This document shows, one piece after another, positions 44,286 to 52,352 of a DNA stretch of 64,000 nucleotides. The notes under the pieces are model-generated. The model did not search any database, was not told where the DNA came from, and was given only the letters and a program-made list of their open reading frames with translations. A program made the position numbers and the translations under genes. The stretch is from the NCBI GenBank assembly GCA_022826965.1, contig JAJDTU010000013.1, positions 124,001 through 188,000 of the forward strand. The letters are read 5' to 3'. Each line of letters begins with the position of its first letter. Position 1 is the stretch's first letter. This DNA comes from Dehalococcoidia bacterium. Its GTDB lineage: Bacteria > Chloroflexota > Dehalococcoidia > Bin125.

Positions 44286-45470
44286 CTAGTTGGCAATCGA
44301 GGCCAGGGCGTCGTCAATGATCCCGAGCGCCTGGTCGATCTCGTCGTCGGAGATGGTCAGCGGCGGTACCAGGCGCAGCACGTTCGGCTTGACCACGTTG
44401 CAGATCAGTCCGCGATCGCGGATCGCTGCAACCAGCGCCGGCCCGATGTCCTCGCTGAGTTGCACCGCGACCAAGAGTCCCTTGCCGCGCACGTGGTCGA
44501 TCAGCGGATGCCGATCCTCCAACGCGCGGATGCCGGACATCAATCGTTCGCCGGCGTCTTGAGCGCGGGCGGGAATGTCCTCTTCGATGATCACCCGCAG
44601 CGTCTCAAGCGCCACGGACGTGGTGAACGGCTGACCGCCGAACGTCGTCCCGTGGTCGCCCGGCTCGAGGATGTCGCCGCGCTCGTTAGCCACGATCGCG
44701 CCGATCGGTACGCCGCTGCCCAGACCCTTGGCCAGGGCCATCACGTCGGGCTGCACATCCTCATGCTGCCAGGCGAAGAGCCTGCCGGTTCGACCGATGC
44801 CTGTCTGGACTTCATCCAACATCAGCAGGAGATTGTGCTCGTCGCAGACCTCACGCAGCGCCACGAGGTAGCCCTCGTCGGCGACGTTGACGCCGCCCTC
44901 GCCCTGTAGCGGCTCAACGAGGATCGCCGCCGTCTGTGGACCGACGGCCGCGCGCACGGCGTCGACATCGTTGTAAGGCACGTGGCGGAAGCCGTCCAGC
45001 GGGCCGAACGGCTCTCGGTAGGCGGGATTACCGGACGCATTGACCGAGGCCAGCGTGCGTCCGTGGAAGGCCTCGTTCATGACGATGATCTCAGTGCCGC
45101 CGTCGCGCCGCGTCTGACCCCACTTGCGCCCAATTTTGATGGCGCCCTCGGTCGCCTCTGCGCCGCTGTTGCAGAAGAAAATGCGGGTCATGCCCGACTG
45201 TTCGAGGATCACGTCGGCCAGGTCGAGCTGGGGAATCGTGTAGAAGTAGTTCGAGACGTGCAACAGGGTCTCGGCCTGTTGCTTGATCGCTTCGACGATC
45301 CGCGGGTGGCAGTGGCCCAGGTTGTCGGCCGCGATGCCGGCGACAAAGTCGAGGTACTCATTGCCCTCGTCATCCCAGACCTTCGTGCCCTCGCCGCGCA
45401 CCAGCGTGACGGGCAAACGGCCCGCCGACATCATGAAGACAGCGGACTCGCGCTCAGCAGTGGTGGGCAT
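44286..45470 (-). CDS. argD: Acetylornithine aminotransferase
   Basis: The 394-residue class III aminotransferase converts N-acetylglutamate semialdehyde to N-acetylornithine. It shows the FCNSGAEATEGAIK loop, the LLMLDEVQTGIGRTG strand with the cofactor Asp, and the PLP-lysine motif in MALAKGLGSGVPIGA. A GTG nine bases further upstream is possible, but GGAG is spaced correctly for the ATG at 45470. A good TAATCT box lies about 43 bases before the start, making this the first gene of the argD-argG-unknown-argH-rpe unit. Confidence 0.93.
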   Translation of the reverse strand: MPTTAERESAVFMMSAGRLPVTLVRGEGTKVWDDEGNEYLDFVAGIAADNLGHCHPRIVEAIKQQAETLLHVSNYFYTIPQLDLADVILEQSGMTRIFFCNSGAEATEGAIKIGRKWGQTRRDGGTEIIVMNEAFHGRTLASVNASGNPAYREPFGPLDGFRHVPYNDVDAVRAAVGPQTAAILVEPLQGEGGVNVADEGYLVALREVCDEHNLLLMLDEVQTGIGRTGRLFAWQHEDVQPDVMALAKGLGSGVPIGAIVANERGDILEPGDHGTTFGGQPFTTSVALETLRVIIEEDIPARAQDAGERLMSGIRALEDRHPLIDHVRGKGLLVAVQLSEDIGPALVAAIRDRGLICNVVKPNVLRLVPPLTISDDEIDQALGIIDDALASIAN

Positions 45471-45512
45471 GGTCGTCACTCCGGTTACGCCAACAGGACA
45501 TTCAACCGATTC

Positions 45513-45518
45513 AGATTA
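45513..45518 (-). promoter_or_regulatory. Candidate -10 box TAATCT for the argD operon
   Basis: TAATCT on the minus strand is a near-consensus -10 about 43 bases before the argD ATG. No convincing -35 is seen. The tandem 15-bp repeat at 45543-45572 lies directly upstream, where an activator or repressor could bind. Confidence 0.45.
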
Positions 45519-45542
45519 CGCGAGCCGTCGATCCGCGTCTAT

Positions 45543-45572
45543 GCAGGCGATAGCGCTGCAGGCGATAGCGCT
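45543..45572. repeat. Perfect tandem 15-bp repeat upstream of the argD promoter
   Basis: GCAGGCGATAGCGCT occurs twice in direct succession (45543-45557 and 45558-45572). Each copy ends in the palindrome AGCGCT. It lies between the UPF0182 stop codon and the argD -10 box. Confidence 0.7.
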
Positions 45573-45583
45573 GGGCCGGCCGA

Positions 45584-48500
45584 CTATTCAGCCGACGTCG
45601 CCAGACGGTCAAGGATCGCGCCCAAACGCTCGATCGCTTCTCCGTAGCCCGCCCAATCGCCCTCGCGCTGCTTCGCCAGCGCCTCTTCGAACGCTTCCTG
45701 CGCCTGTTCCGCGAGTTCCGCCGCGTCATCCGACAAGACAACCGGTGCTCGCTCCTGACGCGCCTCTTGCTGGGCGGGCTCCGGCGCAGCTTCTTGTTCC
45801 GTTTCCGCCGAGACATCCTCGGCTGCAACCTCGCCCGGCACATCCCCGAGGAACGACAGACCCTGCGCGGCGCGGTTGCCGAGCGCGACCTGAACGGCGT
45901 TGGCGAACGTGTCCTCGAAGGCGATCGTGTCGCCGTTGACGACGATCACCCCCTTCAGCTGCGGGAATCGTCCCGTCTCGGCTTGCAGATAGATCGGCTC
46001 CACGTACACGTAGGAATCGCCGACCGGAATGAAGAGCAGGTTGCCCCGGATCACCTCCGAGCCCTGCTGTCCAAGCAACGTGAACTGTCGCGATACGGCG
46101 ACATCCTGATCGATCCGGTTCTCAATCTGTTTGGGGCCATCCACGTTCTTGTTCGCCGGGAAGCGGAACGCGAAGAGCTTGCCGTAGTTCTCCCCGTCCG
46201 AGCGGCCCGCCATCCACGCGATCGAGTTGAGCCGGTTTCTCGGAGTGAACGGCAGGATCAACAGGAACTCGGGCTCCTCCTGGTCGGGCAGACGCAGCGT
46301 GACGTAGTACGGCTCCACCGCGATCTCCTGCTGCCGCAAGAGCTCTTGCGGGATCGCCCAGAGGTCCTCGCGGTTGAACAGGCCGCGCGCCGATTCGATG
46401 TGATAGGTCAGGTACTGGTCGGCCTGGATCTGGAAGTAATCCTGTGGGTAGCGCCAGTGTTGTTGCAGGTCGCCCGGGAACTGGTCCGTCGACTTGAACA
46501 ACTCGGGGAAGATGTCCTGCCAGACCTGGATGATTGGGTCGGAGTCGTCAACAATGTACAGATCGACACTGCCGTGATAGGCGTCGATCACCGCCTTGAC
46601 CGAGTTGCGCACGTAGTTGTAGCCCACACCATGCGGCTGTGAATAGGGGTAGCGGTCGGTGACGGTGTAGGCGTCCTGGATCCAGTACAGGCGGCCATCC
46701 TCGCCAACCACGATGTAGGGGTCGGCGTCGAGCTGCAGGAACGGCGCGAGCTCGTTCACCCGCTCCTGGATCAGGCGGCGGAAGAGGATGCGGCTGTCGC
46801 CATCGACCGAACCGGAAATCAGGATGTTGGCGTCGCCGAACGACCAGGCAAACGCCAGCCGGCGGAAGAATCCACCCAGTTCGATCCCGCCGTCACCGGA
46901 GTATCGCGTTGTCGCCTGGTCGGCGACACCGTCCGATTCCTCCCCGCTGAGCGGATAGTCGAACTCCTCGGTCTCGCTGTTGGCGATCACGTATGCGTCT
47001 GTGACCTCGCCGTAGTAGATGCGCGGCTCGACGATCTCGATGTCAAGTGGCCCGGAGGATGTTTCGTCGATCACTTCCGGTGGGATGTTTGACACCCAGA
47101 AGACCGGCTCGCCTGAGGGCGAGACCTCGTCAACCGGCGTCATCACGACGCCAAAGCCGTGCGTGAACTGCAATCGGCGGTTGACCCATCCCTGCTGCGT
47201 CGACTGCAGGTTCGCCTGGGAGAGCTCGCGAGCTGCGAGGAAGACCTGGTGATCCTCGCCGCCGACGTCGTAGCGGTCAACGTCCACATCCGGATAGACA
47301 TAGAGCGGTCGAATCGTCTGGATCGTGTTCAGTGTGTCGTTGAGTGGTCGGTGGTCCCAGAGCCGAACGTTTTGCAGCGCCTCAGGATTCTGTGAGAGGT
47401 CGGCATCGCCGACGAAGTCGGCGGCCGGGAACTCGCGCTCTTCGATCGTGTCCAGGGCGAAAGCCGATCGCGTCGCGGCGATGTTGCGCTCGATGTACGG
47501 CGTCTCGCGTTGCAACTCGTTCGGCTCGACGGTGAAGCGCTGGATCGCGGCCGGCAGGATGGCGCCGCCAACGATCGAAACGAGGATCAACAGCGCAATC
47601 GGCGTCAGTGCGAAACGCAAGCGCTCGTGGAAGGGCCAGGAAAGCACACCGAGGATGACCACGATGCCGGCGACCATCTTCACGATCTGGACTGGTGAGC
47701 GAATGTTGTCGTCTGTGAATGTCGCACCGAAGACGAAGCCGCCGGGGTTGAGGGCGAGCTCGAACCGGGCCAGCCAGTAGCTCCAGACGAACAGCCCCAT
47801 CACCGCCGCAATCGTGAGCGCGAGATGCAGCCGAACGCCGATCGTCGAGCGGGCGTTGCCGCGATGCAGCATCAGGCGCACGCCGTACGTCGCCGCCGTG
47901 GCCAGCATCGCCATGATCGCCAGTCCGGTCGCCCAGCCCTTCATGAACTGGAGCGCCTCCAGCTCGAAGACGTAGAAGCCGAGGTCGCGGCCAAACTGCG
48001 CGTCGGTCTGGCCGAACGGCTTGGCATGCAGGAACTGCAGGATCAACTCCCACTGTCCCGCCGCGACCGAGCCGAAAATGATCGCCAACAGGATCATTGC
48101 GACGGCAGCGATGATGTGGACGACCCGGTTGAGGCGTGGATCGTCGACCGGCGGCGCCAGTGCTTCGACCGGCATCCGCCAGGCGATCAGATACATCGCG
48201 CCGAGTACAACCAGCGAGACCCCCGCGCCGGCCGCGAAGAGCCAGACCTGGGTCACGATCCGCAAGTCGAACACGCCGCGGTAGCCGATGTTGCCGAACC
48301 AGAGCCGATCGACGTAGATGTCGATTCCGATGTTGAGCAAGATCAGGGCCACCAGCAGGGCGACGCCGGCCACCACGATCCGCGGCCAGGTGCGGCCGCG
48401 GCTGGGGGGCTGCCCCTCGGCCGCGGTGTACGGCGGCGGCTCGTCGTCGCCAACACCGCCTCCGCCGCCGAGGCCCTCGCGGAACACGGGAGGCGGCGGT

Positions 48501-48616
48501 CCGAGCTGGCCGGAACGCCCCTCATCCGACGGTGGCACGTCGCGCGGTCCGTCGTTGCCGTTACGCCAGCCGCCCTGCGTGCGGTGAACCCAACTCGACC
48601 AGTTGATGCTCATCAT
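45584..48616 (-). CDS. UPF0182 family membrane protein
   Basis: The ~1010-residue protein belongs to UPF0182, large membrane proteins of unknown function found in actinobacteria, cyanobacteria and Chloroflexota. After a cytoplasmic Gly/Pro-rich N-terminus come about seven membrane segments (about residues 85-380) and then a very large extracytoplasmic domain. Family-typical stretches include FGRDLGFYVFELE and YPEDYFQIQADQYLTYH-like wording (here YPQDYFQIQADQYL). The C-terminal ~90 residues are acidic, Gln/Ala-rich and coiled-coil-like. The ATG at 48616 comes two bases after the argB stop, so it is co-transcribed with argB and interrupts the arginine genes. Confidence 0.9.
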   Translation of the reverse strand: MMSINWSSWVHRTQGGWRNGNDGPRDVPPSDEGRSGQLGPPPPVFREGLGGGGGVGDDEPPPYTAAEGQPPSRGRTWPRIVVAGVALLVALILLNIGIDIYVDRLWFGNIGYRGVFDLRIVTQVWLFAAGAGVSLVVLGAMYLIAWRMPVEALAPPVDDPRLNRVVHIIAAVAMILLAIIFGSVAAGQWELILQFLHAKPFGQTDAQFGRDLGFYVFELEALQFMKGWATGLAIMAMLATAATYGVRLMLHRGNARSTIGVRLHLALTIAAVMGLFVWSYWLARFELALNPGGFVFGATFTDDNIRSPVQIVKMVAGIVVILGVLSWPFHERLRFALTPIALLILVSIVGGAILPAAIQRFTVEPNELQRETPYIERNIAATRSAFALDTIEEREFPAADFVGDADLSQNPEALQNVRLWDHRPLNDTLNTIQTIRPLYVYPDVDVDRYDVGGEDHQVFLAARELSQANLQSTQQGWVNRRLQFTHGFGVVMTPVDEVSPSGEPVFWVSNIPPEVIDETSSGPLDIEIVEPRIYYGEVTDAYVIANSETEEFDYPLSGEESDGVADQATTRYSGDGGIELGGFFRRLAFAWSFGDANILISGSVDGDSRILFRRLIQERVNELAPFLQLDADPYIVVGEDGRLYWIQDAYTVTDRYPYSQPHGVGYNYVRNSVKAVIDAYHGSVDLYIVDDSDPIIQVWQDIFPELFKSTDQFPGDLQQHWRYPQDYFQIQADQYLTYHIESARGLFNREDLWAIPQELLRQQEIAVEPYYVTLRLPDQEEPEFLLILPFTPRNRLNSIAWMAGRSDGENYGKLFAFRFPANKNVDGPKQIENRIDQDVAVSRQFTLLGQQGSEVIRGNLLFIPVGDSYVYVEPIYLQAETGRFPQLKGVIVVNGDTIAFEDTFANAVQVALGNRAAQGLSFLGDVPGEVAAEDVSAETEQEAAPEPAQQEARQERAPVVLSDDAAELAEQAQEAFEEALAKQREGDWAGYGEAIERLGAILDRLATSAE

Positions 48617-48618
48617 GT

Positions 48619-49398
48619 TCACGACAGCGCCGTCCCCACTGCTTCGCCCTCTACCGCCTGTCGCACGATATGTGGTTGTCTGCCGTCCACGATACGAACC
48701 TCTGCGCCGCAACTGAGCGCGTCGCGGCCGGCGCGCAGCTTGGGCAGCATCCCACCCTCGATGACGTCTTGCTCTATCAGCTCCCCTTGCCGCTCCGCGT
48801 TCAGCGACCCGATCCCCGTCCCTTCGGCATCCATTACCTGCGCCACATCGGTCAGGAAGATCAGCGACGCGGCGTCAAGCGCGAAGGCGACCGCGCCGGC
48901 CGCAGCGTCCGCGTTGATGTTCAGGATCGTCGACAGGTCGTTCGAGAGGCCAACTGGAGCGAGTACCGGCAGCAGCCCGGCATCCAGGGTCCGTTGCAGA
49001 GTGTGGGGGTTACAGCGCGGCGTCTCGCCGACGAGTCCGATCCGCTCCGAGATCGGCGAGCAGAGCGTTCCGGCGTCAACGCCGCTGAGCCCGACAGCGG
49101 GCGCACCCAGCAGTTGCAACTGCCTGGTCAGTTCCTTGTTGATCAGCCCGGCCAACACGGCCACGACCACCTCCAGGGATTCAGGCGTCGTCGAGCGCAG
49201 ACCGTCGACCCACGTCGCCTCCGCGCCGAGCCTACGCTGCCAGTCGGTGACGGCCGCTCCGCCGCCGTGGACGACCACAACCTGGCGGCCCTCGCGGTGT
49301 AACTCAACGCAGTCGGACAACGATGTGTCGTGCTCGCCCAGTGTCGAGCCGCCGATCTTGATCACGATCGGTCCGTTCCCGTTTCGCGAAGCGCTCAT
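48619..49398 (-). CDS. argB: Acetylglutamate kinase
   Basis: The 259-residue amino-acid kinase phosphorylates N-acetylglutamate. Typical segments are VIKIGGSTL at the start, VVVHGGGAAVTDW, the LNINADAAAGAVAFAL nucleotide/substrate region and LTDVAQVMD. It is slightly shorter than many ArgB proteins and lacks an N-terminal extension, so arginine feedback of the hexameric type is less likely. No Shine-Dalgarno sequence precedes the ATG; instead a TACGCT box lies seven bases upstream. It is followed immediately by the UPF0182 gene. Confidence 0.92.
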   Translation of the reverse strand: MSASRNGNGPIVIKIGGSTLGEHDTSLSDCVELHREGRQVVVVHGGGAAVTDWQRRLGAEATWVDGLRSTTPESLEVVVAVLAGLINKELTRQLQLLGAPAVGLSGVDAGTLCSPISERIGLVGETPRCNPHTLQRTLDAGLLPVLAPVGLSNDLSTILNINADAAAGAVAFALDAASLIFLTDVAQVMDAEGTGIGSLNAERQGELIEQDVIEGGMLPKLRAGRDALSCGAEVRIVDGRQPHIVRQAVEGEAVGTALS

Positions 49399-49405
49399 GG
49401 ATGCA

Positions 49406-49411
49406 AGCGTA
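49406..49411 (-). promoter_or_regulatory. -10 box TACGCT, leaderless arrangement for argB
   Basis: On the minus strand TACGCT is followed by seven bases and the argB ATG. No ribosome-binding site is present. Confidence 0.5.
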
Positions 49412-49447
49412 GCCCACGATGGTCACGGCTTCTGCCTGCAAAAGCGA

Positions 49448-49453
49448 TACCGT
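49448..49453 (+). promoter_or_regulatory. -10 box TACCGT, leaderless arrangement for the molybdopterin gene
   Basis: TACCGT is followed by six bases and the ATG at 49460. It faces away from the argB box 37 bases to the left, so a 61-base gap serves two leaderless genes. Confidence 0.45.
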
Positions 49454-49459
49454 CGGCGT

Positions 49460-50500
49460 ATGAGCGCCCGCGCGACCAACCACGCCATTCTCTTCTTGCT
49501 CAGCGTCGAACTACTCTCCGGCCTGGTCTCATTCACCATCGGCAGACCGAGCGGCGAGTGGATCTTCTGGCTACACGGAATCGCCGGGTTCTCTCTGGTC
49601 GGCCTCGTGATCTGGAAGTACCGCATCGTCCTGCGCTCGTTTCGCCGCCGCGGCGTGGCATCGGAGACGGTCGGCTCGATCATCCTCGTCCTGCTCTTCG
49701 TCGGCGTCCTGACCTCCGGCACGCTCTGGGCAATCCTCGGCCGCGGCGGCCTCGACATCCCCTTCTACGGCAACGCGCGGCTGCTCGTGATTCACACGAC
49801 GCTGGGACTCGCGCTGACGATCCCGCTGATCGCACATGCGGCGATGCGCTGGCCGCGTCGGGTCAAGCGCAGCGACTTCACCAACCGACGGGCCGCGCTC
49901 CGGCTGATGGCTGTCGGCCTGGGCGGCCTCGTACTCTGGCAAGGCGCGTCGGCCGCCGCGCCCGTGGCCGGCCAGCGGCCCCGATTCACCGGTTCTCGCG
50001 AGGAAGCCAGCGGCCAGGGCAACGCGCACCCCGTGACTCAATGGTTGTTCGACAGCCGCCAGCGAATCGACAGGGATCAGTGGAGGCTGATCGTCCACGG
50101 TCGAGTCGATACGCCAGTCCAACTCACCTACGAGGATCTCCAGACCATCGCCAACCACGGCACGACGGCCACACTCGACTGCACCGGAGGCTGGTACACC
50201 GTCCAGGACTGGAGTGGTGTCAGGCTGTCCGACGTGCTGACGCTTGTCCAACCCGCAGAAGACGCAGAGAGCGTCGTGATTGAGTCCGCCACCGGATTCG
50301 ACCGCAGGTTCCCCATCGCCGACGCGCAGCAACTGCTCCTCGCGACACACGTCGCGGCCGAACCACTCTCATCCGGCCACGGATTCCCGCTCAGGCTGGT
50401 CGCACCGGGCCGTCGCGGCTACAACTGGGTCAAGTGGGTGACGACTATCGAGGTCAGCAACAAACCCTCATGGTGGCAACCACCGCTGCCCCTGCAGTAG
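49460..50500 (+). CDS. Membrane-anchored sulfite-oxidase-type molybdopterin oxidoreductase with b-type-like module
   Basis: The 346-residue protein fuses two parts. Residues 8-128 form four hydrophobic segments with His39, His112 and His126 inside or next to them, as in small b-type cytochromes. A twin-arginine stretch (TNRRAALRLMAVG, Arg143-Arg144) leads into a fifth hydrophobic segment (146-165). From about 195 a sulfite-oxidase-fold domain follows, with the molybdenum-ligand Cys in TLDCTGG (Cys241) and the HGFPLRLVAPGRRGYNWVKW motif. A Tat-exported, periplasmic catalytic domain tied to its own electron carrier is implied, reminiscent of MsrP-MsrQ. The frame runs open from 47825, but that part is antisense to UPF0182 and argB. 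Confidence 0.82.
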   Translation: MSARATNHAILFLLSVELLSGLVSFTIGRPSGEWIFWLHGIAGFSLVGLVIWKYRIVLRSFRRRGVASETVGSIILVLLFVGVLTSGTLWAILGRGGLDIPFYGNARLLVIHTTLGLALTIPLIAHAAMRWPRRVKRSDFTNRRAALRLMAVGLGGLVLWQGASAAAPVAGQRPRFTGSREEASGQGNAHPVTQWLFDSRQRIDRDQWRLIVHGRVDTPVQLTYEDLQTIANHGTTATLDCTGGWYTVQDWSGVRLSDVLTLVQPAEDAESVVIESATGFDRRFPIADAQQLLLATHVAAEPLSSGHGFPLRLVAPGRRGYNWVKWVTTIEVSNKPSWWQPPLPLQ

Positions 50501-50515
50501 CCGTCACCAGGATGC

Positions 50516-50770
50516 TCATGCTGTTCGGACCAACCTAATCCTGACAGACTCGTCGTCCATCAGGAGCTCGTACCTCAGCCGAATGGGACCGTTCGCCAAC
50601 TCGCGCAAGTCAACGCCGGTCGCCGTCGGATTGGAGACAATCCGGCCGCTCTACCATCGGTCGTGACGAAAACTCCCCACCCACTGGCGCGCCAGGACGT
50701 ACCGGATGGTACTCCTCTGTTCCAGCATTTCGAGCTTGGCCTGATCAGTCCGCTCGACTGTGAAGGGCAT
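50516..50770 (-). pseudogene. RelE/ParE-like reading frame interrupted by an in-frame TAG
   Basis: An ATG at 50770 lies inside the 3' end of the preceding small gene, in another frame. It opens a frame (MPFTVERTDQAKLEMLEQRS...) that meets TAG at 50653-50651 after 39 codons. The same frame then continues for 44 coherent codons, including LRELANGPIRLRYELL and DDESVRIRLV, to a TGA at 50518-50516. The strand pattern around RLRYEL and ESVRI resembles the core of RelE/ParE-type toxins, though I cannot confirm this. It is either a toxin pseudogene inactivated by one nonsense mutation or a readthrough gene. The remaining bases of the 50501-50744 gap show nothing else. Confidence 0.45.
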
Positions 50771-51101
50771 GTTGCGCCGCGCGCAAGTGGGCGAAGATGG
50801 CTAGTTCTTCCTGGCTGGGCATGCCGAGCGATGCTGCCAGTTGATCTCGATCCATGCCGAACTGGTCGACAACTTCCTGATCGCTGAGCCCAGTCGCATC
50901 AAGAAGTTCGTGCGGAGTCTGGCCGTGTTCGAGCACGAAGTAACGGTCGTCCGTGAGCCCATCGTCGCGCGCGTCGTGTTCGTCGATCAGCCGCTGGATT
51001 TCGACGCAGGTATCAGCGTCGTACCAGGCGTCGCCAATCCGCACCGGCGGGAGCTTCGATGGCTTCTGGCCCGGACGGCGCCAGACGTCTCGCGTCGTCA
51101 T
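50745..51101 (-). CDS. Small protein of unknown function, possible antitoxin partner
   Basis: This 118-residue acidic protein is not recognised. It contains RIGDAWYDADTCVEIQRLIDEHDARDD and a predicted helix-turn-helix-like stretch (LLDATGLSDQEVVDQFGMDRDQLAASLG) that could bind DNA. GGAGGG five bases before the ATG at 51101 fixes the start over the GTG at 51113. Its 3' end overlaps the start of the interrupted RelE-like frame, an arrangement typical of toxin-antitoxin pairs. It lies 33 bases after argJ on the same strand, so it may be read from the arginine transcript. Confidence 0.6.
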   Translation of the reverse strand: MTTRDVWRRPGQKPSKLPPVRIGDAWYDADTCVEIQRLIDEHDARDDGLTDDRYFVLEHGQTPHELLDATGLSDQEVVDQFGMDRDQLAASLGMPSQEELAIFAHLRAAQHALHSRAD

Positions 51102-51134
51102 CAGTCCCTCCACACAGCCACGATAGGAGATTCG

Positions 51135-52352
51135 CTACGTCACGTAGTCCGCGTTGAAGCGGACGTACTCCTCGGTCAGATCGCAGCCCCAAGCGGTGGC
51201 CTCGGCATCGCCCTGGCCGAGATCCATCCTGAGGAACACCTCTTCGCCCTGCGTCTTCGCCGATGCTTCCTCGTCAGGCACGCCGGTAGCCGTGCCGTCG
51301 AAGACGCACAGATCCGAGATCCAGATCCGCACGTGGTCCAGGTCGTAGGGCACGCCGGCGCGACCAGCGGCCATCAAGATCCGCCCCCAGTTCGGGTCGT
51401 ATTTGCTCAACGCGGCTTTGAGTAACGGCGACACCGCGATCGTGCGCGCCACGTCGCGGGCGTCGGACCAGGACTTGGTCCCCGAGACCGTGATCGAGAT
51501 CCGCTTGGTCGCACCCTCGCCGTCGCGGGCCATCATCTTGGCCAGCGCCGTCGACACATCGAGGAGGGCGGAGCCAAATGCTTCGAGCGCCGCCCCCGAG
51601 AGCGGCTCACCTCCCGCAGCCCCGTTCGCAAGGATCACGGACGAATCGTTCGTCGACGTATCGCCATCAACGGTGACCATGTTGAACGATCGATCCATGG
51701 CGTAGCGAAAGCACGAGTCCAGAGCGCCGGAAGCGATCGGCGCATCCGTGGTGAAGAACGCCAGCATCGTCGCCATGTCGGGGTGGATCATGCCCGCCCC
51801 CTTGGCGCAGCCGCCGACGGTGTAGCTGATTCCGTTCGCGTCGAACGTTGCCACAGCTTCCTTCTGGAAGGTGTCGGTGGTCATGATCGAACGCGTAAAG
51901 TCAGCGCCTCCGTCCGATCGTGGCTGGCACTGGGGGATAGCTGCGCGCAACAGATCCATGGGCAAGTAATGACCAATGATTCCGGTCGAGTTGACGAACA
52001 CGTCCTCGGCTTCGCAGCCGAGCAACGAGGCCGCGAGTTGCGTCATTTCGCGAGCGTCGGCCAACCCTTGGTCGCCGGTCGCACAATTGGCGTTGCCCGA
52101 GTTCACAACAACCGCCCGCAGAGACCCGTTTGCCGTATGCGCCTGACTGACATGCACCGGCGCCGCCGTGCTCTGGTTCTGCGTGTAGACCGCCGCCGCC
52201 GTCGCCGGCCGGTCCGAGACCAGCAGGGCCAGATCTGGCAGTCCAGACTCCTTGATCCCGGCGGTGTAGCCGCAGGCCGAGAATCCCTGCGCCCTGGTCA
52301 CAGCCCCTTCGGCGTCGGGATTGGCGCCCAGCGCATCATGTGTGCTGCTCAT
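51135..52352 (-). CDS. argJ: Glutamate N-acetyltransferase / amino-acid acetyltransferase
   Basis: The 405-residue protein transfers the acetyl group from acetylornithine to glutamate and, in bifunctional members, also makes acetylglutamate from acetyl-CoA. The self-cleavage region KGAGMIHPDMATMLAFFTTD, with Thr in ATML as the new N-terminus of the beta chain, is intact. So are NSGNANCATGDQGL at the front and KYDPNWGRILMAAGRAG near the end. The ATG at 52352 overlaps the argC stop codon (ATGA), so the 54 codons of further open frame are discarded. It makes argA and argE dispensable. Confidence 0.94.
   Translation of the reverse strand: MSSTHDALGANPDAEGAVTRAQGFSACGYTAGIKESGLPDLALLVSDRPATAAAVYTQNQSTAAPVHVSQAHTANGSLRAVVVNSGNANCATGDQGLADAREMTQLAASLLGCEAEDVFVNSTGIIGHYLPMDLLRAAIPQCQPRSDGGADFTRSIMTTDTFQKEAVATFDANGISYTVGGCAKGAGMIHPDMATMLAFFTTDAPIASGALDSCFRYAMDRSFNMVTVDGDTSTNDSSVILANGAAGGEPLSGAALEAFGSALLDVSTALAKMMARDGEGATKRISITVSGTKSWSDARDVARTIAVSPLLKAALSKYDPNWGRILMAAGRAGVPYDLDHVRIWISDLCVFDGTATGVPDEEASAKTQGEEVFLRMDLGQGDAEATAWGCDLTEEYVRFNADYVT

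Noticed and set aside
47825-49459. Long plus-strand open frame joined in front of the molybdopterin gene
   Set aside because: This part is antisense to UPF0182 and argB, has no domain, and is Arg/Ala/Asp-biased as expected for a shadow frame. The real gene starts at 49460, where a -10 box and membrane segments begin.
50663-50887. 74-codon plus-strand frame downstream of the molybdopterin gene
   Set aside because: It lies antisense to the small unknown gene, has no ribosome-binding site and no recognisable motif.
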